Notes: generated from the letters alone by a model not told the origin. A stretch of 64,000 nucleotides of DNA from Frigidibacter sp. ROC022 (GCF_024723735.1 NZ_JANQDU010000002.1:821001-885000); one strand, 5' to 3'. Positions 36,315 through 48,260 are shown, numbered from the stretch's first letter. Made by a program: numbers and translations.

Positions 36315-38125
36315 ACCCCGTTGTCATTGCGCTGTCACAAGGCAGAGAAGCCACCGCGCAGGCCGTCGCCACGGCCATCGGCGGCATCGTGCATGGCCGC
36401 GAAGGCAGGGTAGACCAATCGGTCTACACCTTCCCGGATGCCCTGGCGCATATCCGCGATCTCTTCGCCGCCGGGGTGCCGGTGGTGGGGGTCTGCGCCT
36501 CGGGCATCCTGATCCGTGCGGTGGCGCCTCTGCTTTCGGACAAGCGCAGTGAACCGCCCGTGGTCTCGGTCTCGGAGGACGGGCGCATGGTGGTGCCGCT
36601 GCTGGGCGGGCATCGCGGCGCCAACCGGCTGGCGACGCGAATCGCCGAGGCTCTGGGCGGCACCGCGGCGCTGACCACGGCGGGTGAGGTCAGCCTCGGA
36701 CTGGCGCTGGACGAACCGCCCGAAGGCTGGGTGCTGGAGAACCCCGACAATGCCAAGGCGGCGATGGCGGGGGTGCTGGCGAGTGGCGGCGCCCATGTCG
36801 ATGGTGACGAGGCGGCCAAGGCCGGATGGCTCGCCGATCTGCCCTCGGTGGAAGGCGTCGATCTGATCTGCACCACTGAACCCTGGTCGGTCAGCAAGCC
36901 GACCACGCTGGTCTTCCGCCCGCAACGCGCTGCCCTTGGCGTCGGCTGTTCGCGCGACTGCCCGGCCGACGAGTTGATTGCGCTGGTCGATGGGCTGCTG
37001 GCCGAGGCCGAACTGGCCCCCAAGGCCCTGAAGGGCATCTACACGCTTGATCTCAAGGGCGACGAACCGGCGATGCTGGCGCTGGCCCGGCACCTGGACC
37101 TACCCCTGCGGCTGTTCACCGCCGATGAGCTCGAAGCCGAGACCCCGCGGCTGGAAACCCCGTCCGAAGTGGTCTTTGCCGAGGTCGGTTGCCATGGTGT
37201 CAGCGAAGCGGCGGCTCTGGCCGGAGCAGGGCCGGACGCGATCCTGGGCCATCCCAAGATCAAGACGGCCCATGCCACGGCGGCGCTGGCCATGGCGCCG
37301 CAGCCGATCACCGAGCTCAGGGGCCGGTCGCGCGGGCGGCTCTCGATCGTCGGGATCGGACCGGGGCAGGCCTCGTGGCGCACCCCGGAGGTCTCGCAAC
37401 TGGTTGCGGCGGCCGAGGAACTGGTCGGCTACTCGCTCTATCTCGACCTGCTGGGCCCCCTCGCCGCCGGCAAGCCCCGCGCGGACTTTCCGCTGGGCGG
37501 CGAAGAGGATCGCTGCCGTTACGCGCTGGAACGCGCCGCCGAGGGGCGCGAGGTGGCGCTGGTGTGCTCGGGCGACGCGGGCATCTACGCCATGGCGGCG
37601 CTGGTCTTCGAACTGCTGGACCGCGCCCCCGACAAGGGCGGGGTCAGCCGCGCCGCGCGGCCGGTGGAGATCGTCTGCTCGCCCGGCGTATCGGCCCTGC
37701 AGGGCGCCGCGGCGCGGGCCGGGGCGCCGTTGGGGCATGACTTCTGCACCATTTCGCTGTCGGACCTGCTGACCCCGCGTGACGACATCCTGCGTCGGGT
37801 CCGCGCGGCGGCCGAGGGCGATTTCGTCATCGCCTTCTACAATCCGGTGTCCAGGACCCGCCGCACCCTGCTGGCAGAGGCACGCGACATTCTGGCCGGG
37901 GCCCGACCCGGCGCCCCGGTGATGCTGGCGAGCAACCTGGGACGGCCGAAGGAGGCCGTCCGATACCTTCGGATCGAGGAGTTGCAGGTGGATGACGTGG
38001 ACATGCTGACGGTGGTTCTGGTCGGCTCCAGCGCCTCGCGCCTGATCCGGCTGCCGGATGGCGACCGTATCTATACCCCGCGCGGCTACGCGAAGAAGCT
38101 GGCGACAGGGGAGGCAGGCACATGA
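36305..38125 (+). CDS. cobJ: CbiG-CobJ fusion: precorrin-3B C17-methyltransferase
   Basis: 606 residues from a GTG overlapping cobI by ten bases. Residues 1-200 are the CbiG N-terminal and central parts (VCASGILIRAVAPLL, GGHRGANRLA); 209-330 the CbiG/CobE C-terminal domain (LGVGCSRDCPADEL, GHPKIKTAHAT); 344-606 a CobJ methyltransferase (VGIGPGQASWRTPEV, CSGDAGIYAMAAL, PGVSALQGAAARAG, ASNLGRPKEAVRYL). CobJ performs C17 methylation and ring contraction; CbiG opens the delta-lactone in the cobalt-early route. No separate cobE or cobG is in the window. Confidence 0.93.
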   Translation: MAVNPVVIALSQGREATAQAVATAIGGIVHGREGRVDQSVYTFPDALAHIRDLFAAGVPVVGVCASGILIRAVAPLLSDKRSEPPVVSVSEDGRMVVPLLGGHRGANRLATRIAEALGGTAALTTAGEVSLGLALDEPPEGWVLENPDNAKAAMAGVLASGGAHVDGDEAAKAGWLADLPSVEGVDLICTTEPWSVSKPTTLVFRPQRAALGVGCSRDCPADELIALVDGLLAEAELAPKALKGIYTLDLKGDEPAMLALARHLDLPLRLFTADELEAETPRLETPSEVVFAEVGCHGVSEAAALAGAGPDAILGHPKIKTAHATAALAMAPQPITELRGRSRGRLSIVGIGPGQASWRTPEVSQLVAAAEELVGYSLYLDLLGPLAAGKPRADFPLGGEEDRCRYALERAAEGREVALVCSGDAGIYAMAALVFELLDRAPDKGGVSRAARPVEIVCSPGVSALQGAAARAGAPLGHDFCTISLSDLLTPRDDILRRVRAAAEGDFVIAFYNPVSRTRRTLLAEARDILAGARPGAPVMLASNLGRPKEAVRYLRIEELQVDDVDMLTVVLVGSSASRLIRLPDGDRIYTPRGYAKKLATGEAGT

Positions 38126-38892
38126 CCGTCTGGTTTGTCGGCGCCGGTCCGGGCGACCCCGAGCTTCTGACCCGCAAGGCGGAACGGATCATCAGTTCTT
38201 GTCCGGTCTGCCTCTATGCCGGCTCGCTGGTGCCGCCGGAAGTGGTCGCCATCGCCCCCGAAGGCGCAAGGGTGCTGGACACCGCGCCGATGACGCTGGA
38301 TCAGACCCATGCCGAGATCGTCGCCGCCCATGCCAGGGGGCAGGACGTGGCGCGGGTGCATTCCGGCGATCCCTCGCTCTATGGCGCGATTGCCGAGCAG
38401 ATCCGGCGGCTGCGTGCCGAGGGCATCGACTATCGGATCGTGCCCGGCGTGCCCGCCTATGCGGCAGCGGCGGCGGCCCTGGGGCAGGAGCTGACGATCC
38501 CCGAGATCGCCCAGAGCATCGTCCTGACCCGGGTGGCGATGAAATCCTCGTCGATGCCGCCCGGCGAGACGCTGGAGAATTTCGCCCGCACCGGCGCCAC
38601 GCTGGCGATCCATCTTGGCGTCCGGGCGCTGCTCGAGATCGAGCGGCAACTGGTGCCCTTCTACGGCCCGACCTGCCCGGTGGTGATCGCCTATCGGGTC
38701 GGCTGGCCGGATCAGAAGCTGATTCGCACCGATCTGACCGAGATGCGGGCCGCGGCGCGGGCCGAGAAGATCACCCGCACCGCCCTGATCCTGGTCGGCC
38801 CGGCCCTGGGCGAGGTGACGGAGTTCCGCGATTCGGCGCTCTATGACGCCAGCATCCCGCATGTGCTGCGGCCCAAGGTGGCCAAGGGCTGA
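38122..38892 (+). CDS. cobM: Precorrin-4 C11-methyltransferase
   Basis: Methylates precorrin-4 at C11. 256 residues: WFVGAGPGDPELLTRKA at the start, CPVCLYAGSLVPPEV, RVHSGDPSLYGAI, PGVPAYAAAAAALGQELT and a C-terminal ALILVGPAL. The start overlaps the cobJ stop (ATGA). Last gene of the plus-strand cobalamin operon; cobK, often next, is not here. Confidence 0.96.
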   Translation: MTVWFVGAGPGDPELLTRKAERIISSCPVCLYAGSLVPPEVVAIAPEGARVLDTAPMTLDQTHAEIVAAHARGQDVARVHSGDPSLYGAIAEQIRRLRAEGIDYRIVPGVPAYAAAAAALGQELTIPEIAQSIVLTRVAMKSSSMPPGETLENFARTGATLAIHLGVRALLEIERQLVPFYGPTCPVVIAYRVGWPDQKLIRTDLTEMRAAARAEKITRTALILVGPALGEVTEFRDSALYDASIPHVLRPKVAKG

Positions 38893-39055
38893 GACGGCTG
38901 CGCGGCCCGGTTCCGACCGGCCTCCGGCCCCGGGCTTGCGGACAGATGGCCCGTGCGTCGGAAAACTGTTTCCGAATCTTCACTTGACGGAAGCGCGCCA
39001 TGCTTCATCTTGGTCCCCCGGGAGCAATGGCGGAAATTCAGGGGGACGCGGGCCG

Positions 39056-39406
39056 ATGTCCGACTTCTTGCCAAGAGAAGTGCGTGAGGGGCTGGAGATG
39101 GCGCGCAAGCGTGATCTGGCCAGAAAGAGCCGCCTGCGGGTGGTGGTGGACGATCAGATCTATCCGGTCCGCCGGTTCTGGGACGACGGGTTTTCGCTGG
39201 ATGCTGATGGCGCCCCCTATCTGCGCGGGCTGGTGGATCTCTATGACGGATCGCGGCATCTCTACACCTGCCTGATCGTTGCTTCGGAAGAGGCGTCCGG
39301 CGAGATGATCTATGAGTTCAAGCGCCACACCGCCGCGGTGGACAAGCCGCCGCGCGATTTCTATGTCGAGGAAGACGCACCGGTCGCACTGATCGGACGG
39401 CGCTGA
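39056..39406 (+). CDS. Conserved hypothetical protein
   Basis: 116 residues, soluble, family not recognised. Basic N-terminal helix (REVREGLEMARKRDLARKSR), then a beta-rich domain (LRVVVDDQIYPVRRFWDDGF ... LVDLYDGSRHLYTCLIV) and an acidic end. The strand pattern recalls small PilZ-like barrels, but I do not see the PilZ RxxxR and D/NxSxxG pair. GGGGGA precedes the start. A possible promoter (TTGACG at 38984) lies in the 163-base gap after cobM. Confidence 0.7.
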   Translation: MSDFLPREVREGLEMARKRDLARKSRLRVVVDDQIYPVRRFWDDGFSLDADGAPYLRGLVDLYDGSRHLYTCLIVASEEASGEMIYEFKRHTAAVDKPPRDFYVEEDAPVALIGRR

Positions 39407-39467
39407 CCCGGCACCGGAAGCAACCGGTCTCATCCTTCTTGCCCGGCCCCGGGCCGGTGGCTGCCCG

Positions 39468-39842
39468 TCAGGCCGGTGGCGCTACCGCCTGCCAGATCTG
39501 GATCGGGTTGCCCTCCGGGTCCTCGAACCTTGCGAAGGTCCCGTTCGGATGTGTCCCTTCATCCGTCACCCGGGTTCCCGCCGCTTCGACCTGCGCCACC
39601 ATGGCGGCCAGGTCGCGGACCCGGAGATTCACCATCCATTGCTGTTCGGGGCGGCCGAAATACCCGGTATCCGCCGCAAAGGGCGCATAGACGGTCTCGC
39701 CTGCCTCCTGCGTCCAGCAGGGCTGGTCATAGTCGGACGGTACCGGGTTGATGCCCAGAACGGCCTCGTACCATTCGGACAGGGCCTTCGGGTCGCGGGC
39801 GCGGAAGAACAGACCCCCGATCCCCAATACACGTTCGGTCAT
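39468..39842 (-). CDS. VOC/glyoxalase-family protein
   Basis: 124 residues, one vicinal-oxygen-chelate unit with paired beta-alpha-beta-beta-beta modules: GIGGLFFRARDPKALSEWYE, then NLRVRDLAAMVAQVEAAG and ARFEDPEGNPIQIWQ. The C-terminal Glu/Gln set resembles glyoxalase-like dioxygenase relatives, but the substrate is unknown. Translated with the L,D-transpeptidase gene through a four-base overlap. Confidence 0.85.
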   Translation of the reverse strand: MTERVLGIGGLFFRARDPKALSEWYEAVLGINPVPSDYDQPCWTQEAGETVYAPFAADTGYFGRPEQQWMVNLRVRDLAAMVAQVEAAGTRVTDEGTHPNGTFARFEDPEGNPIQIWQAVAPPA

Positions 39843-40327
39843 GGTCTGATCTCCACGGTCGTGCCGATGGGCGTGACGCGCCACAGCGTTTCGATCCTGT
39901 CATTCGTGAGCGCGATGCAACCCGCTGTCCAGTCCCCCGGCAGCATGAAGCCCGGCGGCATCGCGTTCGGCTGGCCATGAAAGAAGATGTCGCCACCGGG
40001 CGAGACCCCGGCCGCCTGCGCCGCCGCGCGGTCCTCGGGCCGGGGATAGTCGATGCCCAGCGACAGGTGAAATGCCGAGCCCGGGTTGCGCCGGTCGATC
40101 CGGAATCGCCCCTCGGGCGTCTTGCCGTCGCCTTCGCGTTCCTTGCTCCCCTCGGGCGCAAAGCCAAGGGCGACGGGCCAGACCGCCACCGGCCGGCCCT
40201 TCTGATAGAGCACCATCAGCCGCGCGCTCTTGTCGACCACGATCCGGTCGATCTGCCCCTCGATCGGCGGCTGCGGCGGAAGCGGGATGCTGCCGAAGCT
40301 CAGCCAGAGGAGCAGGATCAGGATCAT
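39839..40327 (-). CDS. L,D-transpeptidase (YkuD) family protein
   Basis: 162 residues. Active-site H117 (FFHGQP) and C137 (WTAGCIALTN) of the YkuD fold are present. The first 15 residues are hydrophobic, acting as a signal or anchor, and the catalytic domain follows almost directly, so this is a minimal form without LysM or peptidoglycan-binding modules. It may crosslink peptidoglycan or attach proteins. Overlaps patB upstream and the VOC gene downstream by four bases each. Confidence 0.9.
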   Translation of the reverse strand: MILILLLWLSFGSIPLPPQPPIEGQIDRIVVDKSARLMVLYQKGRPVAVWPVALGFAPEGSKEREGDGKTPEGRFRIDRRNPGSAFHLSLGIDYPRPEDRAAAQAAGVSPGGDIFFHGQPNAMPPGFMLPGDWTAGCIALTNDRIETLWRVTPIGTTVEIRP

Positions 40328-41496
40328 TGCAGGTCGGCAAACGCCTTTTGCAGGCGCTCGACAGCCTCGATCACGCGCGACCGCTGGGTCGCGAAGTTGA
40401 AGCGCAGGAAGGTCTCGCCGCCGGCCCCGAAGGGTTCGCCGTAGTTGACGGCGATCCTTGCCTGCTTCTCGACCCGTGCCAGAACCTCGTCGCGCGACAT
40501 GCCGGTGCCCGAGTAATCGACCCAGGACAGGTAGGTGGCCTCCAGCGGCATCGAGGCCAGCCCGGGAATCGCGTTGATCCCGTCATCCATAATGCGCCGG
40601 TTGCCGTCGAGATAGGTCACCAGTTCATCGACCCAGGCCGCGCCCTCGGGCGAATAGGCGGCGGTCGCCATGTGCATTCCGAAGGAGTTCGGCGAAATGC
40701 CCAGGGCATTCAGCCTGGCGCTGAACGCCTCGCGCAGGGTCTCGTCCGGCACGATGACATTGCCGATATGGCTGCCGGCGATATTGAAGGTCTTGGTGGT
40801 CGCGCTCATCATCACGATCCGGTCCAGCGCCTCGGGGGCGGCGACGGTCATCGGGATGTGCTTCTGCCCCGGATAGACCAGGTCGTGATGGATTTCGTCC
40901 GAGACCAGGATCAGGTCGTGCCGCTTGCAGAAGGCGGCGATGCCCTTCAACTCCCCGGCCGTCCAGACCCTGCCGCCAGGGTTGTGCGGCGAGCAGAGGA
41001 TGAACATCCGCTCATGGCCCTTCATCTGAGCGTCCCAGGCGCTGAAATCGGGGACATAGCGGTTGCCCTCGCGGGCGAGCTGGCATTCGACCACCTCGCG
41101 CCCACAGCCGCGGATGATCCGCGAAAAGGCGTGATAGACCGGGGTCATCAGGATCACCCCGTCGCCCGGTTTGCTCCAGGTCTCGACACAGACCGCGGTG
41201 CCGTTGACCAGCCCGTGCGTGGTGAAGATCGCGTCGGTGTCCAGGGTCCAGCCGTGACGGGTCTTCATCCACCAGGCGATGGCGGCGCGATTGTCCGAGT
41301 CATCGCCGTAATAGCCATAGATTCCATGATCGAGCATCTTCTTCAGCGCGTTCTGAACGCAGGCCGGCGGCCGGAAGTCCATGTCGGCGACCCACATCGG
41401 AATGCCATCGACGGGCGACACGCCGTAGAGCGCTTCCATCTTGTCCCATTTCGCCGAATGGGTTCCGCGGCGGTCGATGATCTCGTCGAAATTCAT
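40324..41496 (-). CDS. MalY/PatB-type aminotransferase class I (C-S lyase)
   Basis: 390 residues, PLP fold type I. The PLP lysine is K235 in SATTKTFNIAGSH; SPHNPGGRVW and VSDEIHHDLVYPG are the cofactor-binding motifs of the MalY/PatB group, which cleaves cystathionine or cysteine conjugates to thiol, pyruvate and ammonia. The start MNFDEIIDRRGTHSAKWD is typical of this group. First gene of a three-gene overlapping operon with the L,D-transpeptidase and VOC genes. Confidence 0.92.
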   Translation of the reverse strand: MNFDEIIDRRGTHSAKWDKMEALYGVSPVDGIPMWVADMDFRPPACVQNALKKMLDHGIYGYYGDDSDNRAAIAWWMKTRHGWTLDTDAIFTTHGLVNGTAVCVETWSKPGDGVILMTPVYHAFSRIIRGCGREVVECQLAREGNRYVPDFSAWDAQMKGHERMFILCSPHNPGGRVWTAGELKGIAAFCKRHDLILVSDEIHHDLVYPGQKHIPMTVAAPEALDRIVMMSATTKTFNIAGSHIGNVIVPDETLREAFSARLNALGISPNSFGMHMATAAYSPEGAAWVDELVTYLDGNRRIMDDGINAIPGLASMPLEATYLSWVDYSGTGMSRDEVLARVEKQARIAVNYGEPFGAGGETFLRFNFATQRSRVIEAVERLQKAFADLQ

Positions 41497-41685
41497 GGGC
41501 TATGTCCTTGATTCTGCGCCCGGCACGCTACTAGGGATTCCGGCGGGGTGCAAAGGTCCCGGCTCGTCGGATTCGCGCTGGCCCGCTTGCGGGAAGACCA
41601 CGGATCACGGGCTGCGGGCGGCGCCGATTGACAGTGCGTGGCGCGCACGGGAAGGTTGTATCGGGGGCAGGTTCGGGGACGACGC

Positions 41686-42459
41686 ATGGAAATCACGATG
41701 ACATACGAGCGGCCCGAAGAGGGCCCCGGAAGCGGTCCGATCACCATCGGCTGGTTCCGCGACAGCGACAAGGGCGGGGTGATCTACGACCCGCCCGAAC
41801 GCCTGAGCTTCCGTCAGACCAACAAGGCCCATGCCAAGAGCGCCAGCCGCTGCCCGGCGGTGATCCAGATGGAAAGCCGCTATTTCGTCATCAAATGCCC
41901 CTTCGACATCCACCTGGGCTTCACCCGCGACGACAAGGGCCAACCGGTGCTGATCAACAGGGCCGGGATCCGGTCGTCGGTTCGCGGCTCGAAACTGGGC
42001 GAAAAGCTCAAGCTGGTGTCCGAGGCCGAGTGGCGCTATCCCGACCGGCCGACGATCCAGCTGATGCTGCCCTATGTCTTCATCGCCGACGAGCCGGTCT
42101 ATGTGACTCAGCTCGGCGCCTTCGCGCATTACCGCCCCGACCCGCTGCCCGGCACGATCTTTGGCGGCCGCTTCCCGATCAACCTCTGGCCACGGCCGCT
42201 GATGTGGGCCTTCGAATGGCACGAGCCCGACAAGGACATCGTCCTGAAACGGGGCGAACCGCTGTTCTACTGCCAGTTCGAAGGCGACCGGCCCGAACGT
42301 CCGGTCACGCTGGTCGAGGCCGAGAAGACGCCCGAGCTGCTGGCCTACATGGACCATATCTCGGGCGCGGTGAACTATGTGAACCAGACCTTCAGCCTGT
42401 TCCAGAAGGCCGAAGAGGCGCGGCCCGCGGTGCTGTTGAAGCCGAAGGTGAAGGGGTAG
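41686..42459 (+). CDS. Conserved hypothetical protein
   Basis: 257 residues, beta-rich, no membrane segment, family not recognised. Features are CPAVIQMESRYFVIKCPFDIHL near 50-75, WRYPDRPTIQLMLPYVFIAD in the middle, and PINLWPRPLMWAFEWHEPDK. The Cys/His/Trp content and strand pattern resemble a jelly-roll or cupin-like domain, but I see no clear metal set. The ATG at 41686 has GGGGA upstream; the ATG four codons on is an alternative. A perfect -35 TTGACA is at 41628. Convergent with cobO. Confidence 0.75.
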   Translation: MEITMTYERPEEGPGSGPITIGWFRDSDKGGVIYDPPERLSFRQTNKAHAKSASRCPAVIQMESRYFVIKCPFDIHLGFTRDDKGQPVLINRAGIRSSVRGSKLGEKLKLVSEAEWRYPDRPTIQLMLPYVFIADEPVYVTQLGAFAHYRPDPLPGTIFGGRFPINLWPRPLMWAFEWHEPDKDIVLKRGEPLFYCQFEGDRPERPVTLVEAEKTPELLAYMDHISGAVNYVNQTFSLFQKAEEARPAVLLKPKVKG

Positions 42460-42498
42460 CGGCGGACCGGCAGCCCCTCTGCCCGCGTCCCCTGGCGT

Positions 42499-43104
42499 TC
42501 AGAACTCCACCCCGGCCTGCGCCTTCACGCCCGAGCGGAACGGATGCTTGATCAGCTCCATCTCGGTCACCAGGTCGGCGGCCTCGATCAGCGCCTCGGC
42601 GGCATTGCGGCCGGTCAGCACCACATGGGTGGTCGGCGGCTTCTCGGCCTGCAGGAAGGCGACCACATCCGCCACCGACACGTAGTCATAACGCATCGCG
42701 ATGTTGATCTCGTCCAGCAGCACCATGCGGTTCGCCGGGTCGCGGATCAGTTCCTTGGCCTTTTCCCAGGCCTTGCCCGCCATCTCGATGTCACGGGCCT
42801 TGTCCTGGGTCTCCCAGGTAAAGCCTTCGCCCATGGTGTGAAACTCGCAGAGGTCCGAGAAGTTCTCGGTGATCAGCGTCCGCTCGCCGGTCTCCATCCC
42901 GCCCTTGATGAACTGTACCACGGCGCAATGCATCCCGTGCGCGATGGTGCGGAAGATCATCCCGAAGGCGGCCGAGGACTTGCCCTTGCCCTTGCCGGTG
43001 TGAACGATGATCAGCCCCTTCTCGGCCGTCTTGGTGGCCATGATCTTGTCGCGGGCGGCCTTCTTCTTGGCCATCTTCTCGGCATGTCGGGTATCGTCGG
43101 TCAT
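42499..43104 (-). CDS. cobO: Cob(I)yrinic acid a,c-diamide adenosyltransferase
   Basis: Attaches the 5'-deoxyadenosyl group to the reduced corrin cobalt. 201 residues, CobA/CobO type P-loop fold: Walker A HTGKGKGKSSAAFG, VVQFIKGG, VLLDEINIA as Walker B and VVLTGRNA. A basic N-terminal helix (about 8-25) is typical. The ATG at 43104 has GAGGACAGG upstream. It lies apart from both other cobalamin operons, with a possible small gene just upstream. Confidence 0.95.
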   Translation of the reverse strand: MTDDTRHAEKMAKKKAARDKIMATKTAEKGLIIVHTGKGKGKSSAAFGMIFRTIAHGMHCAVVQFIKGGMETGERTLITENFSDLCEFHTMGEGFTWETQDKARDIEMAGKAWEKAKELIRDPANRMVLLDEINIAMRYDYVSVADVVAFLQAEKPPTTHVVLTGRNAAEALIEAADLVTEMELIKHPFRSGVKAQAGVEF

Positions 43105-43111
43105 CCTGTCC

Positions 43112-43270
43112 TCACATCTGCCAGTGGATCGCCAGCGGCGCCAAAGTGGCGGTGGCCGGAGCGTTCCGCCCCATGCCGATGCCCGCAAGGGCCCCGGCGG
43201 TTTCTTGTTCCCGAAGAGCCCGCGCCAGGCCGACCACCGGCCCGGGCACGCTCTGGTGGCGGGCAATCAC
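43112..43270 (-). CDS. Possible 52-residue gene upstream of cobO
   Basis: A GTG-started frame that ends seven bases before the cobO start. The product starts VIARHQSVPGPVVGLARALR and ends APLAIHWQM, with a Gly-rich centre (LAGIGMGRNAP). GGGAAAG lies directly ahead of the GTG, too close for a normal site. Composition matches the neighbouring genes and the frame fits cobO coupling, but it is short and I recognise no family. It could be a random open frame in GC-rich DNA. Confidence 0.35.
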   Translation of the reverse strand: MIARHQSVPGPVVGLARALREQETAGALAGIGMGRNAPATATLAPLAIHWQM

Positions 43271-43374
43271 CTTTCCCGGCAAGGGGAACGCCGGAAGGGT
43301 CGTCGATCCGGGATCATGCAGCCTCCGCCGCCGACCCTACAGCGGCAGCAAGGCACTGCAAGACCTCGCGTCGA

Positions 43375-43390
43375 TTAAGGTCTCGTTAAC
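43375..43390 (+). promoter_or_regulatory. CtrA-type box ahead of the lipoprotein gene
   Basis: TTAA, seven bases (GGTCTCG), TTAAC: an exact match to the full CtrA binding consensus TTAA-N7-TTAAC of alphaproteobacteria. It lies 23 bases upstream of the lipoprotein ATG, in an otherwise GC-rich stretch. Confidence 0.5.
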
Positions 43391-43412
43391 CTTGCTGGAG
43401 TGATGCTGCGCC

Positions 43413-43733
43413 ATGCATCGACTCATCCGCCTCCTGCCCCTCGCGCTGCTGCTGAACGCCTGCGACAGCCCCTCGCCCGCCGTCGCTCGCTGGGACCGCG
43501 CCACGATCCGGGCCGGCGGCATGACCTTCGGCGTGCATTGGAACGGTCGCCGGGCCGAGGCCTACCGGACCTCGAAACATCTCTATCCGCATCTGTCCGA
43601 GGTCATGGCCAATGCCGTGGTGGCGATCGAGCAGGTCTCGGGCTGCAGGGTCCGGCCGGGCTCGCTGGGCGGCGATGCGGCGATCGTCACCGCTGCGCTT
43701 GTCTGTCCTGCTGCTGTCGCGGCGGCGGGCTGA
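43413..43733 (+). CDS. Small lipoprotein, function unknown
   Basis: 106 residues. Lipoprotein signal MHRLIRLLPLALLLNAC with the lipobox LLNAC, so the mature N-terminus is C17 and the protein is membrane-anchored. The mature part (ARWDRATIRAGGMTFGVHWN ... VAIEQVSGCRVRPGSLGGDA) is not a family I know; the late Cys in GCRV might be structural. Behind a CtrA-type box. Its last 47 bases overlap the end of the convergent acetyltransferase gene. Confidence 0.75.
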   Translation: MHRLIRLLPLALLLNACDSPSPAVARWDRATIRAGGMTFGVHWNGRRAEAYRTSKHLYPHLSEVMANAVVAIEQVSGCRVRPGSLGGDAAIVTAALVCPAAVAAAG

Positions 43734-44184
43734 CCGGCCGCCGGAAGGTCAGGCTGGTCGGCTGGGCATAGCCCGGATGGGCGGTTTCGCCGATCACCGA
43801 AAACCCCAGGGCCACGAATGTGGCATGGTTGTCGATCAGCTCGATCCGGGTCTGCAATTCCAGCCAGGGCAGGTTCAGTGCCCGTGCCCGTTCCTCGGCC
43901 AGGTCGGTCAGCCGCCGCGCCAGGCCCTTGCCACGGGCCGAGGTCGCCACGGCTAGCTTGCCGATGTAGAGGCTGTCCGGTCCCGGCGTCAGGATGAAGG
44001 CCGCGACCGGGGGCGTCCCGATGGCCCAGATCTCGCCTTCCGCCGCATGGCGGCTCAATGTCTCGGCGGTCATCCGGTGGATCGACGACGGCGGGTCCAC
44101 CCGGCCGTCCATATAGGCGAAGGCCCCCTGCATCAGCACCAGCACCGACCCCAGATCGGGATCGCCGGGCATCAGGCGCCGCAC
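43687..44184 (-). CDS. GNAT-family N-acetyltransferase
   Basis: 165 residues. GNAT fold with the acetyl-CoA loop in LAVATSARGKGLARRLTD (Q/RxxGxG/A type) and a C-terminal NHATFVALGFSVIGE. The substrate cannot be read from the sequence. Starts at a GTG (44184); the ATG at 44172 is an alternative. The 3' end overlaps the convergent lipoprotein gene by 47 bases, unusual for this compact but mostly non-overlapping region. Confidence 0.87.
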   Translation of the reverse strand: MRRLMPGDPDLGSVLVLMQGAFAYMDGRVDPPSSIHRMTAETLSRHAAEGEIWAIGTPPVAAFILTPGPDSLYIGKLAVATSARGKGLARRLTDLAEERARALNLPWLELQTRIELIDNHATFVALGFSVIGETAHPGYAQPTSLTFRRPVSPPPRQQQDRQAQR

Positions 44185-44468
44185 CGGATCCGTCGCGGCA
44201 GATGATTGGCGGTGGTCGGCCAGGTCAGACGCTCCTCGGGATCAAGATGGATTGTCGGGATGCCACCGGGGAACGCTCTTTCGATGGCATGATGCCGACA
44301 ACTGCGCGTCGCCGTCCCCGGCCAAGCGCACCACAGCCGCCCAGGCAATGGCCCGTTGTCTCCATCACCGTCCCCCGATTCGCATCGAATGGTCGCGTCA
44401 CGAAAGCGTGACGTCAATCAGACTCTGGTCGGAACACCGGCTTCGGCCACCTGACGCCTGCGCCGGGC
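44185..44468. other. Gap between acetyltransferase and cobN
   Basis: 284 bases without a convincing gene. A perfect hairpin GTCACG/CGTGAC with a 4-base loop sits near 44396-44412, downstream of cobN, and could end or protect its transcript, though no T-run follows. The acetyltransferase promoter should lie in the part near 44200-44300; I cannot place it. Confidence 0.4.
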
Positions 44469-48152
<3,684 letters not shown>

Positions 48153-48185
48153 CAGCCTCGCCTTGCCTGCGGCAAGCCGACCGAG

Positions 48186-48239
48186 GCGGGGGGGCGCTGC
48201 CCCCCCGCACCCCCCCGGGATATTTCCGAGGTAAAGACC
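48186..48239 (+). repeat. Hairpin plus CCCCGGGATATTT repeat between cobW and cobN
   Basis: Perfect 10-base stem GCGGGGGGGC (48186-48195), loop GCT, GCCCCCCCGC (48199-48208), then CCCCCCGGGATATTT at 48211-48225 and CCGAGGTAAAGACC. Lies in the 108-base gap upstream of cobN, inside the operon but in the opposite orientation to it. Same architecture as the copies at 19.0 and 25.0 kb. Confidence 0.75.
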
Positions 48240-48260
48240 ATCCTGCGGATCATCCCGGGC

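Noticed and set aside
43105-43412. Riboswitch upstream of cobO
   Set aside because: A CCACTGG occurs near 43125, but no other conserved block is in the right order.
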